Below, piece after piece: positions 50,549 to 59,458 of a stretch of DNA of 64,000 nt (position 1 is its first letter; the number at the start of each line of letters is the position of its first letter). Where the stretch lies: assembly GCA_046290435.1 (NCBI GenBank), contig JBKAGO010000033.1, forward strand, positions 1 through 64,000, in the 5' to 3' direction. The notes below the pieces were generated by a model. It ran no database searches. It saw nothing but the letters and a program-made list of their open reading frames with translations, and had not been told where the DNA came from. The DNA is from CAVQUE01 sp046290435 (GTDB lineage: Bacteria; Actinomycetota; Acidimicrobiia; Acidimicrobiales; UBA8592). Both the position numbers and the translations under genes were made by a program.

Positions 50549-51352
50549 ATGGATCTTGGTCTCGAGGGCGCACGCGCCATCATCACCGGCGCATCGCGCG
50601 GGGTCGGGCGTGCCATCGCCGAAGAACTGCTCGCCGAAGGGGCGTCGGTCGCGATCTGCGCCCGTGGCACAGCGGGCCGTAGCACCGAGACGGGCACTGC
50701 GGCATCGCCGTTCGAGACCGCACTGGCGGAGCTCGGCGAGCTGGGGACGGTCACCGGGGCCACCGTCGACGTGGCCGACCACGATGCGCTGGCCGCATGG
50801 GTGGGCGACGTCGCCGACGAGTGGGGCGGTATCGACATCGTCGTGTCCAACGCCAGCGCCCTCGGCGGCGTCAGCCGCGACAACGACGGATGGCGCAAGA
50901 ACTTCGAGATCGACGTGTTGTCGGCCACCACCTTGTTCGACGCGGCCCTGCCACACCTGCAGGCGTCGGACCAGGCGTCGTTCGTGCAGATCGGCACCAT
51001 CACCGCCGTCGAGTACCACGGCTTCCCCGGCGGCGGCCTCAGCTACGGCGCCCTCAAGGGGGCGCTGGTCAACTGGGTCAAACAACTCGCCATCGAATAC
51101 GGCGCCGACGGCATCCGCGCCAACGCCGTGTCGCCCGGGCCGATCTTCATCGAGGGCGGCAGCTGGGACAAGATCGCCCGCCACCTGCCCGACTACTACG
51201 ACGAGAACATCGCCCGCCAGCCCCAGGGCCGCCTCGGCCTCGCACCCGAGGTCGCCAAGGTCGTCGCATTCCTGGCCAGCCCCGCGGCCTCGTGGGTCAA
51301 CGGCGAGAACGTCATGGTCGACGGCGGCTTCACCAAGCGCGTCGAGTTCTGA
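50549..51352 (+). CDS. Short-chain dehydrogenase/reductase
   Basis: A 267-residue classical SDR, closely similar in layout to the preceding gene: TGASRGVGRA, ARGTAGR, SNASALGG, QIGTITAVEYHGFPGG, YGALKGALV and VSPGPIFIEG. The pair looks like a tandem duplication with divergence. A GGGGAGGAG site precedes the ATG. Confidence 0.87.
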   Translation: MDLGLEGARAIITGASRGVGRAIAEELLAEGASVAICARGTAGRSTETGTAASPFETALAELGELGTVTGATVDVADHDALAAWVGDVADEWGGIDIVVSNASALGGVSRDNDGWRKNFEIDVLSATTLFDAALPHLQASDQASFVQIGTITAVEYHGFPGGGLSYGALKGALVNWVKQLAIEYGADGIRANAVSPGPIFIEGGSWDKIARHLPDYYDENIARQPQGRLGLAPEVAKVVAFLASPAASWVNGENVMVDGGFTKRVEF

Positions 51353-51419
51353 TGCCTGCCCTTTCGCATCCCACGACTGCCTTCAACCCTTCTCTGCCCG
51401 CAACGAGGAGCTCTCACCG

Positions 51420-52187
51420 ATGAGTGACGACAAGCCCACACGGATCGACGCCTACCTCGTGGCCGGCGGTCGGTTCCACGACATCGACTACGCCCGGCTC
51501 CAGCTGCTGAACCTGCTGGCCGACCACCCCAACATCCGGGTCAAGGTGGGGTCCGACTACGAGGACATCGAGTCCATCACCGCGTCGTCGTTCCTGATCT
51601 CCTACACCTGCGATGTCCGCCCCAGCGAGGCCGCCCAGGTCGCCATCCGCGACTGGGTCGCCGCCGGCGGGCGCTGGATGGCGTTGCACGGCACCAACGC
51701 CGCGCTCGACTTCGACCCGCCCAACCCGGTCGGTGCGCCGCGCATCTTCCCCATCTGGGCCGAGACGCTCGGTACCCAGTTCATCTCGCATCCGCCGATC
51801 GCGCCGTTCCCCGTCGAGGTCGCCGACCCCGACCACTGGCTCGTCGCCGACCTCGAACCCTTCGAGACCGACGACGAGCTGTACCTCTGCGACTACCACG
51901 ACCGCGAGTCGCTGCACCCGCTGCTGCAGACCACCTGGCAGGGCGAGACCCCGGGGTTCGTCGACGCGGACTGGACCGACTGCGACCCGGTCCACCTGGT
52001 CATGTATCTCAAGGACCTCGGCGAGGGCGCCATCCTCTACAACAACCTCGGCCACTGCCGCGGCCACTGGGACATGCCCGAGGCCATGCCGTACTACCCG
52101 CGCATCGAACGGTGCTCCTGGGAGATCCCGCAGTACCACGAACTCCTGCGCCGCGGCCTGCGCTGGGCCCTGGGCCAGAGCGCCTGA
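51420..52187 (+). CDS. ThuA-like domain protein
   Basis: A 255-residue ThuA-like protein: IDAYLVAGGRFHDIDYARLQLLNLLADHPNIRVKVGSDYEDI, then LISYTCDVRPSEAAQVAIRDWVAAGGRWMALHGTNAALDF and the late YNNLGHCRGHWDMPEAMPYYPRIERCSW. Divergent from the ThuA-like protein at 18834. In the run of SDR and dehydrogenase-complex genes it may act on a related sugar or keto compound. Confidence 0.85.
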   Translation: MSDDKPTRIDAYLVAGGRFHDIDYARLQLLNLLADHPNIRVKVGSDYEDIESITASSFLISYTCDVRPSEAAQVAIRDWVAAGGRWMALHGTNAALDFDPPNPVGAPRIFPIWAETLGTQFISHPPIAPFPVEVADPDHWLVADLEPFETDDELYLCDYHDRESLHPLLQTTWQGETPGFVDADWTDCDPVHLVMYLKDLGEGAILYNNLGHCRGHWDMPEAMPYYPRIERCSWEIPQYHELLRRGLRWALGQSA

Positions 52188-52332
52188 GCCCCACGCCGGC
52201 CGTATCGGCGCCCGCCGCCGCCAACCGGTACGGTCGGCCCCGCAGCGACCGGGCATCCGGTGCACCGGCCGGCACCACCCGCTTCCAATCCACGCTCCAC
52301 GAATCCACGCTCACGAATCCACGAACGGAGAA

Positions 52333-53364
52333 ATGATGGCGACCACGTCCGCCGCACCCAAGAAGGCAGCTCCATCCGCCGCCAAGGGCTCGATCCCCAA
52401 GGACGTCTTGTTGGACCTCCACCGGCGCATGCTGCGCATCCGGCTGCTCGAAGAGGCGGCCGGCCGGTTGGCCAGCGAGGCCCGCATCCCGGGGTTCATC
52501 CATCTCTACGTCGGTGAAGAGGCCGTCGCCGCCGGTGGCTGCGTTGCCCTGAACGACGACGACTACATCACCTCCACGCACCGGGGTCACGGTCACCTCG
52601 TGGCCAAGGGCGGCGAGTTCAAGCAGATGATGGCCGAGTTCATGGGCAAGTCCACCGGCTACTGCAAGGGCAAGGGCGGGTCGATGCACATCAGTGACCT
52701 CGACCTCGGCATGTTGGGCGCCAACGGCATCGTCGGCGCCGGCGTCCCCATCGCCGCCGGTGCGGCGTTCGCCAGCAAGTACCGCGACGACGGCCGGGTC
52801 ACCATGGCGTTCTTCGGTGACGGCTCCACCAACATCGGGGCGTTCCACGAGGCCGCCAACATGGCCTGCGCGCTGCACCTGCCGCTGGTGTTCATGTGCG
52901 AGAACAACGAGTACGCCGAGTACACCGCCCGCGAGCGGGTCATGGCCATCACCGACGTCGCCGACCGCGCCGTCGCCTACGGCATGCCGGGCGTCGTCGT
53001 CGACGGCATGGACGTCATCGCCGTCTACGAAGCGGCACAGGCTGCCGTCGCCCGTGCCCGCGCCGGCGAGGGTCCCTCGATGATCGAGTGCAAGACCTAC
53101 CGCTACTACGACCACGCCGGCGTCAGCGGCATCGGCAAGAACTACCGCTCCGACGAGGAAGTCGCCGCCTGGAAGGCACGCGATCCCATCGACGCCTTCG
53201 AGGCACAGTTGGCAAAGAGCAAGGTGCTCACCAAGGCCGCCGCCAAGAAGGTGCGCGACGAGATCGACGCCGAACTCGAAGAAGCGATCGAGTTCGCCGA
53301 GAACAGCCCCCTGCCCGACCCCTTGACCGACATGTTGACCGATGTGTACACGGAGATGAGCTGA
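52333..53364 (+). CDS. Thiamine-dependent dehydrogenase E1 alpha subunit (PDH/acetoin type)
   Basis: A 343-residue E1alpha: LHRRMLRIRLLEEAAGRLASEARIPGFIHLYVGEEAVAAGG, TSTHRGHGHLVAKG, GKGGSMHISDLD, and the ThDP motif GDGSTNIGAFHEAANMACALHLPLVFMCENNEYAEYT (GDG...N). RYYDHAGVSG is a conserved late site. It pairs with the E1beta gene one base downstream. The E1/E1/AcoX/E2 order resembles acetoin-dehydrogenase operons as well as pyruvate dehydrogenase. Confidence 0.92.
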   Translation: MMATTSAAPKKAAPSAAKGSIPKDVLLDLHRRMLRIRLLEEAAGRLASEARIPGFIHLYVGEEAVAAGGCVALNDDDYITSTHRGHGHLVAKGGEFKQMMAEFMGKSTGYCKGKGGSMHISDLDLGMLGANGIVGAGVPIAAGAAFASKYRDDGRVTMAFFGDGSTNIGAFHEAANMACALHLPLVFMCENNEYAEYTARERVMAITDVADRAVAYGMPGVVVDGMDVIAVYEAAQAAVARARAGEGPSMIECKTYRYYDHAGVSGIGKNYRSDEEVAAWKARDPIDAFEAQLAKSKVLTKAAAKKVRDEIDAELEEAIEFAENSPLPDPLTDMLTDVYTEMS

Positions 53365-53365
53365 G

Positions 53366-54367
53366 ATGACCGTGACCGAGACCGACCAGCGGATCATCAC
53401 CTACAACCAGGCGTTCAACGAGACCTTGCGCGACCTCATGCGCGAGGACGAGGACATCTTCATCGCCGGTGAGGACGTCGGCCGCTACGGCGGCGTGTTC
53501 CAGTCCTTCGCCGGCCTCAACGCCGAGTTCGGCGACCGCCGCGTCGTCGACACCCCCATCGCCGAGCAGGCCATCATCGGCTTGGGCATCGGCGCCGCAG
53601 CCGTGGGCCTGCGCCCCATCGTCGACCTGATGTTCATGGACTTCGTCATGGTCGCCATGGACCAGATCGCCAACCAGGCCGCCAAGATGAAGTACATGTT
53701 CGGCGGCAAGGCCACCCTGCCGCTGACCATCACCACCACCGGCGGCGCGGGCCTCGGTGCCGCCGCCCAGCACAGCCAGAGCCTCGAGGCGTGGCTGATC
53801 CACGTGCCCGGCCTCAAGGTCGTGTTCCCGTCGAACCCCCACGACCTCAAGGGCCTGCTGGTCTCGTGCGTGCGCGACGACAACCCCACGATCGTCACCC
53901 TGCACAAGGCGATGCTCGGCACCAGCGGCCATGTCCCCGAGGGTCTCTACGAGATCCCCCTCGGCAAGGGCAACATCGTGCGCGAAGGCAACGACGTCAC
54001 CATCGTGGCCATCGGGCGCATGGTCAACGAGGCCGCCACCGCAGCCGAGAAGCTGGCCGAGGAGGGCATCGACGTCGAGCTGATCGACCCCCGCACCCTC
54101 GAGCCCTTCGACACCGCGATGGTGGTCGAGTCGGCCCGCAAGACCAACCGCATCGTCATCGTGCACGAGGCCGTCCGCAACGGCGGCATGGGCGCCGAGA
54201 TCGCCGCACAGATCCAGGAGGAGGCCTTCGACTACCTCGATGCGCCCATCGCCCGGGTCGGTGCCCCGTTCTCGCCCGTGCCGTTCAGCCCGGCCCTCGA
54301 GCGGGCCTACGTGCCCAGCGCCGCGACGATCGCCGACGCAGTGCGCGGCGTCATGGCCCGAGCCTGA
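53366..54367 (+). CDS. Thiamine-dependent dehydrogenase E1 beta subunit (PDH/acetoin type)
   Basis: A 333-residue E1beta: MREDEDIFIAGEDVGRYGGVFQSFAGL, RVVDTPIAEQAIIGLGIGAAAVGLRPIVDLMFMDFV, then KATLPLTITTTGGAGLGAAAQHSQSLEAWL with the histidine of the HS pair, and the C-terminal transketolase domain KTNRIVIVHEAVRNGGMGAEI. It forms the heterotetramer with the E1alpha encoded just upstream. Confidence 0.92.
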   Translation: MTVTETDQRIITYNQAFNETLRDLMREDEDIFIAGEDVGRYGGVFQSFAGLNAEFGDRRVVDTPIAEQAIIGLGIGAAAVGLRPIVDLMFMDFVMVAMDQIANQAAKMKYMFGGKATLPLTITTTGGAGLGAAAQHSQSLEAWLIHVPGLKVVFPSNPHDLKGLLVSCVRDDNPTIVTLHKAMLGTSGHVPEGLYEIPLGKGNIVREGNDVTIVAIGRMVNEAATAAEKLAEEGIDVELIDPRTLEPFDTAMVVESARKTNRIVIVHEAVRNGGMGAEIAAQIQEEAFDYLDAPIARVGAPFSPVPFSPALERAYVPSAATIADAVRGVMARA

Positions 54368-54396
54368 GCCCGCCACCACCGACCGAACCCGTGGCG

Positions 54397-55386
54397 ATGG
54401 CGACCGTCGGGATCATCGCGAGCCCCTCGGCCGGCAAGGACGTCCGGCGGCTGGTCGGCAATGCCGGCTCGGTCGGCGACGTCGACAAGATCGCGTCGAT
54501 CCGACGCGCCGCGCACGGCGCCGTCGAGGGCGGCGCCACCCGTCTGGTCATCCTCGACGACACGCGCCACCTGGTGCTGCGTGCCGTCGAGGGGTTGGCC
54601 GCGGCTGCGGGCGTTGCCGTCGAGGTCGTCGATCTCGAGACCATCGGCACGGGTAGCGATTCGCGCCGTGCGGCGGCGGCGATGGCCGACATGAACGCCG
54701 GTGCCGTGATCGTCTTCGGCGGCGACGGCACCAACCGTGATGTCGCCAAGGGCTGGCCCGACGCAGCGGTCATGCCCCTCGCGGTCGGGACCAACAACGT
54801 GTTCCCCAGCACCGTCGAGCCCACCATCGGTGGCGTCGCGGCGGGGCTGGTGGCGTCGGGAGCCGTCGCGCTCGCCGACGTCGCCCATCGGGCCAAACGC
54901 ATCGAGGTCACCATCGACGACCACCACGACGCCGCGCTCGTCGACGTCGTACTCGTCCGTGGCGACTTCATCGGCTCGCGGGCCGTGTGGCACGCCGAGG
55001 ATCTCGTGGCGGCCGTGTTCGCCATGGCCGAGAGCGACGCGGTGGGCCTGTCGTCGATCGCGGGCGTCATGGCGCCGGTCGGCCGGTGCGAAGGCGCTGC
55101 GGTCACCGTCACCATGGGCCCCGGCGGTTCCGTTGTACGGGCGCCGATCGGGCCCGGCACCTACGTCGACGTCGAGGTCGAGTCGCATCGCCGGCTCGAA
55201 CTCGGCGAACCCTTCGAGTTGGCAGGTCCCGGTGTGCTCGCCTTCGACGGCGAGCGCGATCATGTCCTGTCACGCGGTGCCGTCGCACGGGTGACGGTCA
55301 CGGCCACTGGCCCGTGGGTCATCGACCCCGCACGGACGCTGGCCGCTGCCGTCGCCGATCAGTTCTTCGTCACGGCAGCGCCGTGA
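54397..55386 (+). CDS. AcoX-like ATP-NAD kinase-fold protein
   Basis: A 329-residue protein of the NAD/diacylglycerol-kinase fold: VGIIASPSAGKDVRRLV, then VIVFGGDGTNRDVAKG (GGDGT motif), PLAVGTNNVFPS and the beta-rich C-domain. It matches AcoX, the protein of unknown function found in acetoin-dehydrogenase operons beside acoA/acoB/acoC. This supports an acetoin or related role for the complex; AcoX has no established function. GTG 54391 is an alternative start. Confidence 0.8.
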   Translation: MATVGIIASPSAGKDVRRLVGNAGSVGDVDKIASIRRAAHGAVEGGATRLVILDDTRHLVLRAVEGLAAAAGVAVEVVDLETIGTGSDSRRAAAAMADMNAGAVIVFGGDGTNRDVAKGWPDAAVMPLAVGTNNVFPSTVEPTIGGVAAGLVASGAVALADVAHRAKRIEVTIDDHHDAALVDVVLVRGDFIGSRAVWHAEDLVAAVFAMAESDAVGLSSIAGVMAPVGRCEGAAVTVTMGPGGSVVRAPIGPGTYVDVEVESHRRLELGEPFELAGPGVLAFDGERDHVLSRGAVARVTVTATGPWVIDPARTLAAAVADQFFVTAAP

Positions 55387-55411
55387 CCCATCTGTTCCGA
55401 GGAGAGAAACC

Positions 55412-57025
55412 GTGGCAACCCAGATCCTGATGCCGAAGCTCGGCCTGACGATGACCGAGGGCACCATCGCCGAATGGGTCGCGTCGGCCGGGGCCACGGT
55501 GAAGCCCGGCGATGTCGTCATGATGATCTCGACCGACAAGGTCGAGGCCGAGGTCGAAGCCGACGCCGCCGGTGTGGTGTTCCACGCCGCTGCGGTGGGC
55601 GACACCCTCGAGCCCGGCGAGGTCGTCGGATGGCTGCTGGCCGAGGGCGAGGAGCCCCCGTCGGGCGCTGCGCCAACCGCTGCCGCGCCCGCAGCCGACG
55701 CCCCGGCTGCCGCTGCTGCCGACGCTCCGGTGGCACCGACCACCGTTGCTGCCGCAGAGCCCACATCGGCGCCGGCGGCATCGGTCGCCACCCGTGACGC
55801 AGGTGGTCGCATCATCGCGTCGCCCAACGCCCGCCGTGTCGCCGCCGAACTGGCCATCGATCTGGCCACCGTCGCCGGCACCGGTCCGGGCGGGCGCATC
55901 ACCGCCGACGACGTCATCGCCGCGCAGCCCCCGGGCCGTGGCCTCGGCGGGCGCATCCTGGCGTCGCCCAACGCCCGCCGTGTCGCCGCCGCCCATGGCG
56001 TCGACGTCGGCGCCGTCAGCGGCACCGGTCCGGGGGGTCGCATCACCTCCGAAGACGTCGAGGCCGCGGTCGCCGCCGGCCTCGGGGCCGCCGCCGCTGC
56101 CCCGGCCACACCACCCGCTGCTGCGGCTGCTCCCGTCGCCGCCGATGCGCGTCTCGACCGCTTCGTGCCGTTCGCCGCGGCGAAGGCCGCCGAGCGGCTG
56201 GGCATCTCCATCGACGACGTCGCCGGCACGGGCCCCGACGGGCGGGTCACCCGCCAGGACGTCTATGCCCACGCTCGCAGCCATGGAGGCGCCACCCGAG
56301 CCGCGGCCCCCGCAGGCGCCGCGGCGCCGTCGGTGGCGCCGGGTTCATCGGTGCCCGTCACCGGCATGCGCAAGATCATCGCCGAGCGCATGTACGCCTC
56401 CCTGCAGGAGTCGGCGCAGCTGACGCTGACGATGGACGTCGACATGGACCGCTGCGTCGAGCTGCGCGACCAGCTCAAGGAGATCGGCGCCGACGAGCTC
56501 GGTTCGGTCCCCGGCTTCACCGACTTCGTCATCGCCGCCTGCGCCAAGGCACTACGCGAGCATCCGATGGCCAACTCGATGTGGGCGGGCGACACCATCG
56601 CGACCTACCCCGACGTCAACATCGGCATGGCCGTCGCCGTCCCCGACGGCCTGGTCGTGCCGGTCATCAAAGGCGCCGACACCCTGGGCCTCACCGACCT
56701 GTCCATCGAGACCAGCCGCCTGGCCGACGCAGCGCGCACCAAGAAGCTCAGCCTGGCCGAGATGGAAGGTGGGACGTTCTCGGTCACGGCGCTCGGCATG
56801 TTCGGTGTCGATCACTTCACGCCGGTGATCAACCAGCCCAACGCGGCGATCCTGGGCGTCAACCGCATCCGCGATGACGTCGCATGGGACGGCGACACCC
56901 CACGCAAGGTCAAGCGCATGGCCATCAGCCTCACGTGGGACCACCGCATCCTCGACGGCGCCCCTGCCGCGGAGTTCACCCAGACCGTCAAGCGCTACCT
57001 CGAACAGCCCCTCCGCCTGCTCTGA
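55412..57025 (+). CDS. Dihydrolipoyl acyltransferase E2 with three E3-binding domains
   Basis: A 537-residue E2. One lipoyl domain with lipoyl-Lys43 (STDKVEAEVEA); an Ala/Pro linker (80-130); three peripheral-subunit-binding domains in tandem, about 134-170, 181-217 and 252-287, each with a GTGP(G/D)GR(I/V)T core; and a catalytic domain with TGMRKIIAERM and TWDHRILDGA (His511, Asp515). E2 transfers the acyl group to CoA. Having three binding domains is unusual; domains 1 and 2 share a 30-base identical stretch, which suggests recent duplication. RBS GGAGAGAAACC. Confidence 0.93.
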   Translation: MATQILMPKLGLTMTEGTIAEWVASAGATVKPGDVVMMISTDKVEAEVEADAAGVVFHAAAVGDTLEPGEVVGWLLAEGEEPPSGAAPTAAAPAADAPAAAAADAPVAPTTVAAAEPTSAPAASVATRDAGGRIIASPNARRVAAELAIDLATVAGTGPGGRITADDVIAAQPPGRGLGGRILASPNARRVAAAHGVDVGAVSGTGPGGRITSEDVEAAVAAGLGAAAAAPATPPAAAAAPVAADARLDRFVPFAAAKAAERLGISIDDVAGTGPDGRVTRQDVYAHARSHGGATRAAAPAGAAAPSVAPGSSVPVTGMRKIIAERMYASLQESAQLTLTMDVDMDRCVELRDQLKEIGADELGSVPGFTDFVIAACAKALREHPMANSMWAGDTIATYPDVNIGMAVAVPDGLVVPVIKGADTLGLTDLSIETSRLADAARTKKLSLAEMEGGTFSVTALGMFGVDHFTPVINQPNAAILGVNRIRDDVAWDGDTPRKVKRMAISLTWDHRILDGAPAAEFTQTVKRYLEQPLRLL

Positions 57026-57082
57026 TCTGCGGCGTCGCAGTGCTGGTCGGCCGCCTGGATGGTCGACCGGCGATCCGGGTCC

Positions 57083-57550
57083 TCAGTCGAGGTCGCGGCC
57101 CATGAAGATCGAGTGGGGGTTCGGGTCGTCGAGCCACGGGTCGATGGGTTCGTAGCCGTGGTTCTCGTAGAGGGCCAGCGCGTCGGGCTGGCGGTCGCCG
57201 GTCTCGAGCACGACGCGCCGGGCGCCCATGTGTGCCGCCTCGGATTCCAGGCCATGCAGCAGGGTGCGCCCGATGCCGCGTCCTCGGGCCGACGGCAGCA
57301 CGTACATCCGCAGGACCTCGGCGATGCCGGCGTCGCGATCGAGCATGCGCACCGCACCACAGCCGGCGGCGCGGCGCTCGTGGTAGGCGATGAGTACCGA
57401 GCCGACCCCCTTGGCCTCGTCGTCGCCGAAGGGCGGGGGATAGGGGTGGTCGGGGTAGAGGTTGGTGAGCTCGGCGTCGAGATCGACCAGCAGCTTGCGG
57501 GCCGTGGCGCTCTTGAGCGAGGTGGTCATGAGCGAGATGTCGGTGCTCAT
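57083..57550 (-). CDS. GNAT-family N-acetyltransferase
   Basis: A 155-residue GNAT fold protein with the acetyl-CoA-binding loop VLPSARGRGIGRTLLHGLE (Q/RxxGxG/A) and the late DALALYENHGYEPI segment. The acceptor is unknown. Starts alternative at Met8. Faces the dehydrogenase operon's end. Confidence 0.87.
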   Translation of the reverse strand: MSTDISLMTTSLKSATARKLLVDLDAELTNLYPDHPYPPPFGDDEAKGVGSVLIAYHERRAAGCGAVRMLDRDAGIAEVLRMYVLPSARGRGIGRTLLHGLESEAAHMGARRVVLETGDRQPDALALYENHGYEPIDPWLDDPNPHSIFMGRDLD

Positions 57551-57590
57551 GACAGCCTCGCCGGGCTTGCCTGCGGCGTCGGCACGGGCG

Positions 57591-58055
57591 TCATCCGAGC
57601 GAGCCGCCCGCCCACCACGCCTCGAAACGGGGCTTGGCCCGCGCGTCGACGAGCTCGATCAACTGGCCCGTCGATGCCCGGACGTAGGTGAAGGTGCCGT
57701 AGCCCTCGCCGGAGGGCGTGACCCCGGCGGCTTCGAGGATCCCGCCGGCGGCGAGCATGCGGTCGGTCTCGGCGGCGAGGTCGTCGACCCAGATGCCGAC
57801 GTGGTGCAGGCCCGGGCGCCCGGTGCCGTCCCAGTAGGAGCCGGGTTCGGCCTCGAGGAGCTCGACGTGTTGGGGACCCTCTGCGGAGTAGGTGAAGCGG
57901 ATGGAGGTGGTGGTGATGCCCTCGGCGGTGCGGACCGGCATCTCGCGTTCCTGGATGCTGCACCAGGTGAGGCCGAGCTGGTGGCCGAGGTCCGACATGG
58001 CGGCTTCGAGGCCTTCGGTCAGCACGCCGACGTGGTAGATGCTCTGGTAGTCCAT
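57591..58055 (-). CDS. Glyoxalase/VOC-superfamily protein
   Basis: A 154-residue vicinal-oxygen-chelate protein: IYHVGVLTEGLEAAMSDLG, WDGTGRPGLHHVGIWVDDLAAETDRML and GTFTYVRASTGQLIELVD, the two-repeat beta-alpha-beta pattern with the metal-site His and Glu. It could be a methylmalonyl-CoA epimerase-like or glyoxalase-like enzyme. ATG 58055 gives the usual N-terminus. Confidence 0.85.
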   Translation of the reverse strand: MDYQSIYHVGVLTEGLEAAMSDLGHQLGLTWCSIQEREMPVRTAEGITTTSIRFTYSAEGPQHVELLEAEPGSYWDGTGRPGLHHVGIWVDDLAAETDRMLAAGGILEAAGVTPSGEGYGTFTYVRASTGQLIELVDARAKPRFEAWWAGGSLG

Positions 58056-58157
58056 TGGCGGCCTGCTCCATGTGTCGGCTCGTCCGGCCACTCAAGATAG
58101 AGGCCCCGGCGGCGTCGCGGCGTGTGGCCTGGTCTCGTGGCGCACCAGGTCATTCGG

Positions 58158-58203
58158 TCTGGCGCCGAAACTCGTCGCCCTGGCGACGGTTTTCGGCGCC
58201 AGA
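58158..58203. repeat. Two-tier hairpin upstream of an acyl-CoA dehydrogenase gene
   Basis: TCTGGCGCCGAAA (58158-58170) pairs with TTTCGGCGCCAGA (58191-58203), a 13-bp perfect stem that encloses a second 7-bp stem CGTCGCC/GGCGACG (58173-58179, 58182-58188). It ends 51 bases before the ATG of the next gene. Confidence 0.88.
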
Positions 58204-58254
58204 ACGATGGCGGCGGCGTGGCGGGGGCGGATGGGCTGCACCAGACTGCTCGCC

Positions 58255-59448
58255 ATGATCGATTTCTCCCTGCCCTCGGACCTCGTCGAGCTGCGCGACC
58301 GCACCCGCGCCTTCGTGCGCGACACCGTCATCCCCTACGAGGGCGACGCCCGCACCGGAAGCCACGGACCCAGCGACGAGCTGTGCCGCGAGCTCAAAGC
58401 CCTCGCCGCCGACGCCGGACTGCTGAGCCCTCACATCGACACCGCCTACGGCGGGCTCGGGCTCGGCCACGTCGGCCGGGCCGTCGTCTTCGAGGAAGCC
58501 GGCTACTCGCCCCTCGGCAACATCGCACTCAACGTGTCGGCCCCCGACGAGGGCAACGCCCACCTGCTGGCCCACGCAGGCACTGAGGCCCAGAAGGAGC
58601 AGTGGCTGCGGCCCCACGCCGCCGGCGAGATCCGCACCTGCTTCGCCATGTCCGAGCCCCCGCCCGGCGCCGGCTCGGACCCCGGCGCCCTCATGACCAC
58701 CGCGACGCCCGACGGCGACGGCTGGGTCGTCAACGGCACCAAGAAGTGGATCACCGGCGCCGACGGCGCGGCGGCCTGCATCGTGATGGCCCGCCAGGTC
58801 GACCTCGACGGCGACCGCCCCCGGGCCACGATGTTCCTCGTCCCCATGGACCGAGAAGGCATCGTCATCGCCGAGTCGCTCGACACCCTCGACGACCAGT
58901 TCGCCGGCGGCCACGCCGTCATGCGGTTCGAGAACATGCGTGTCCACGCCGACGAGGTCCTCGGCGAGCTCGGCGAGGGCTTCCGCTACGCCCAGATCCG
59001 CCTGGCGCCCGCCCGGCTGACCCACTGCATGCGCCACCTCGGCGCCGCCCGCCGCGCCCACGACATCGCCACCACCTACGCCCAGGAGCGCCAGGCGTTC
59101 GGCAAGGCCCTCGGCGACCACGAGGGCATCGGCTTCATGCTCGCCGACAACGAGATGGACCTGCGCACCTCACGGCTGCTGATCCTGCACACCGCCTGGA
59201 TGCTCGACCAGGGCGAGCGCTGCAACGAGGAGTCCAGCCAGGCCAAGACCGTCGTGTCCGAGGCCGTGTGGCGCATCGTCGACCGCTGCGTGCAGATCCT
59301 CGGCGGCACCGGCGTCAGCGGCGAGACCGTCGTCGAGCAGATCTTCCGCGACGCCCGCCCGTTCCGGATCTACGACGGCCCCAACGAGGTCCACCGCTGG
59401 AGCCTGGCCCGCAAGATCACCCGTCGCGGCGCCCCCGTCCCCACCTGA
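58255..59448 (+). CDS. Acyl-CoA dehydrogenase
   Basis: A 397-residue acyl-CoA dehydrogenase: SDLVELRDRTRAFVRDTVIPYE, CFAMSEPPPGAGSDPGALMTTATPDGDGWVVNGTKKWITGA, AQERQAFGKALGDHEGIGFMLADNEMDL and the C-terminal LGGTGVSGETVVEQIFRDARPFRIYDGPNEVHRWSLARKI. It resembles the actinobacterial subgroup related to ACAD10/11; the kinase-fold gene at 17680 is also of that type. ATG 58255 gives the family N-terminus. A two-tier hairpin lies upstream. Confidence 0.9.
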   Translation: MIDFSLPSDLVELRDRTRAFVRDTVIPYEGDARTGSHGPSDELCRELKALAADAGLLSPHIDTAYGGLGLGHVGRAVVFEEAGYSPLGNIALNVSAPDEGNAHLLAHAGTEAQKEQWLRPHAAGEIRTCFAMSEPPPGAGSDPGALMTTATPDGDGWVVNGTKKWITGADGAAACIVMARQVDLDGDRPRATMFLVPMDREGIVIAESLDTLDDQFAGGHAVMRFENMRVHADEVLGELGEGFRYAQIRLAPARLTHCMRHLGAARRAHDIATTYAQERQAFGKALGDHEGIGFMLADNEMDLRTSRLLILHTAWMLDQGERCNEESSQAKTVVSEAVWRIVDRCVQILGGTGVSGETVVEQIFRDARPFRIYDGPNEVHRWSLARKITRRGAPVPT

Positions 59449-59458
59449 TGCTGCTCGG

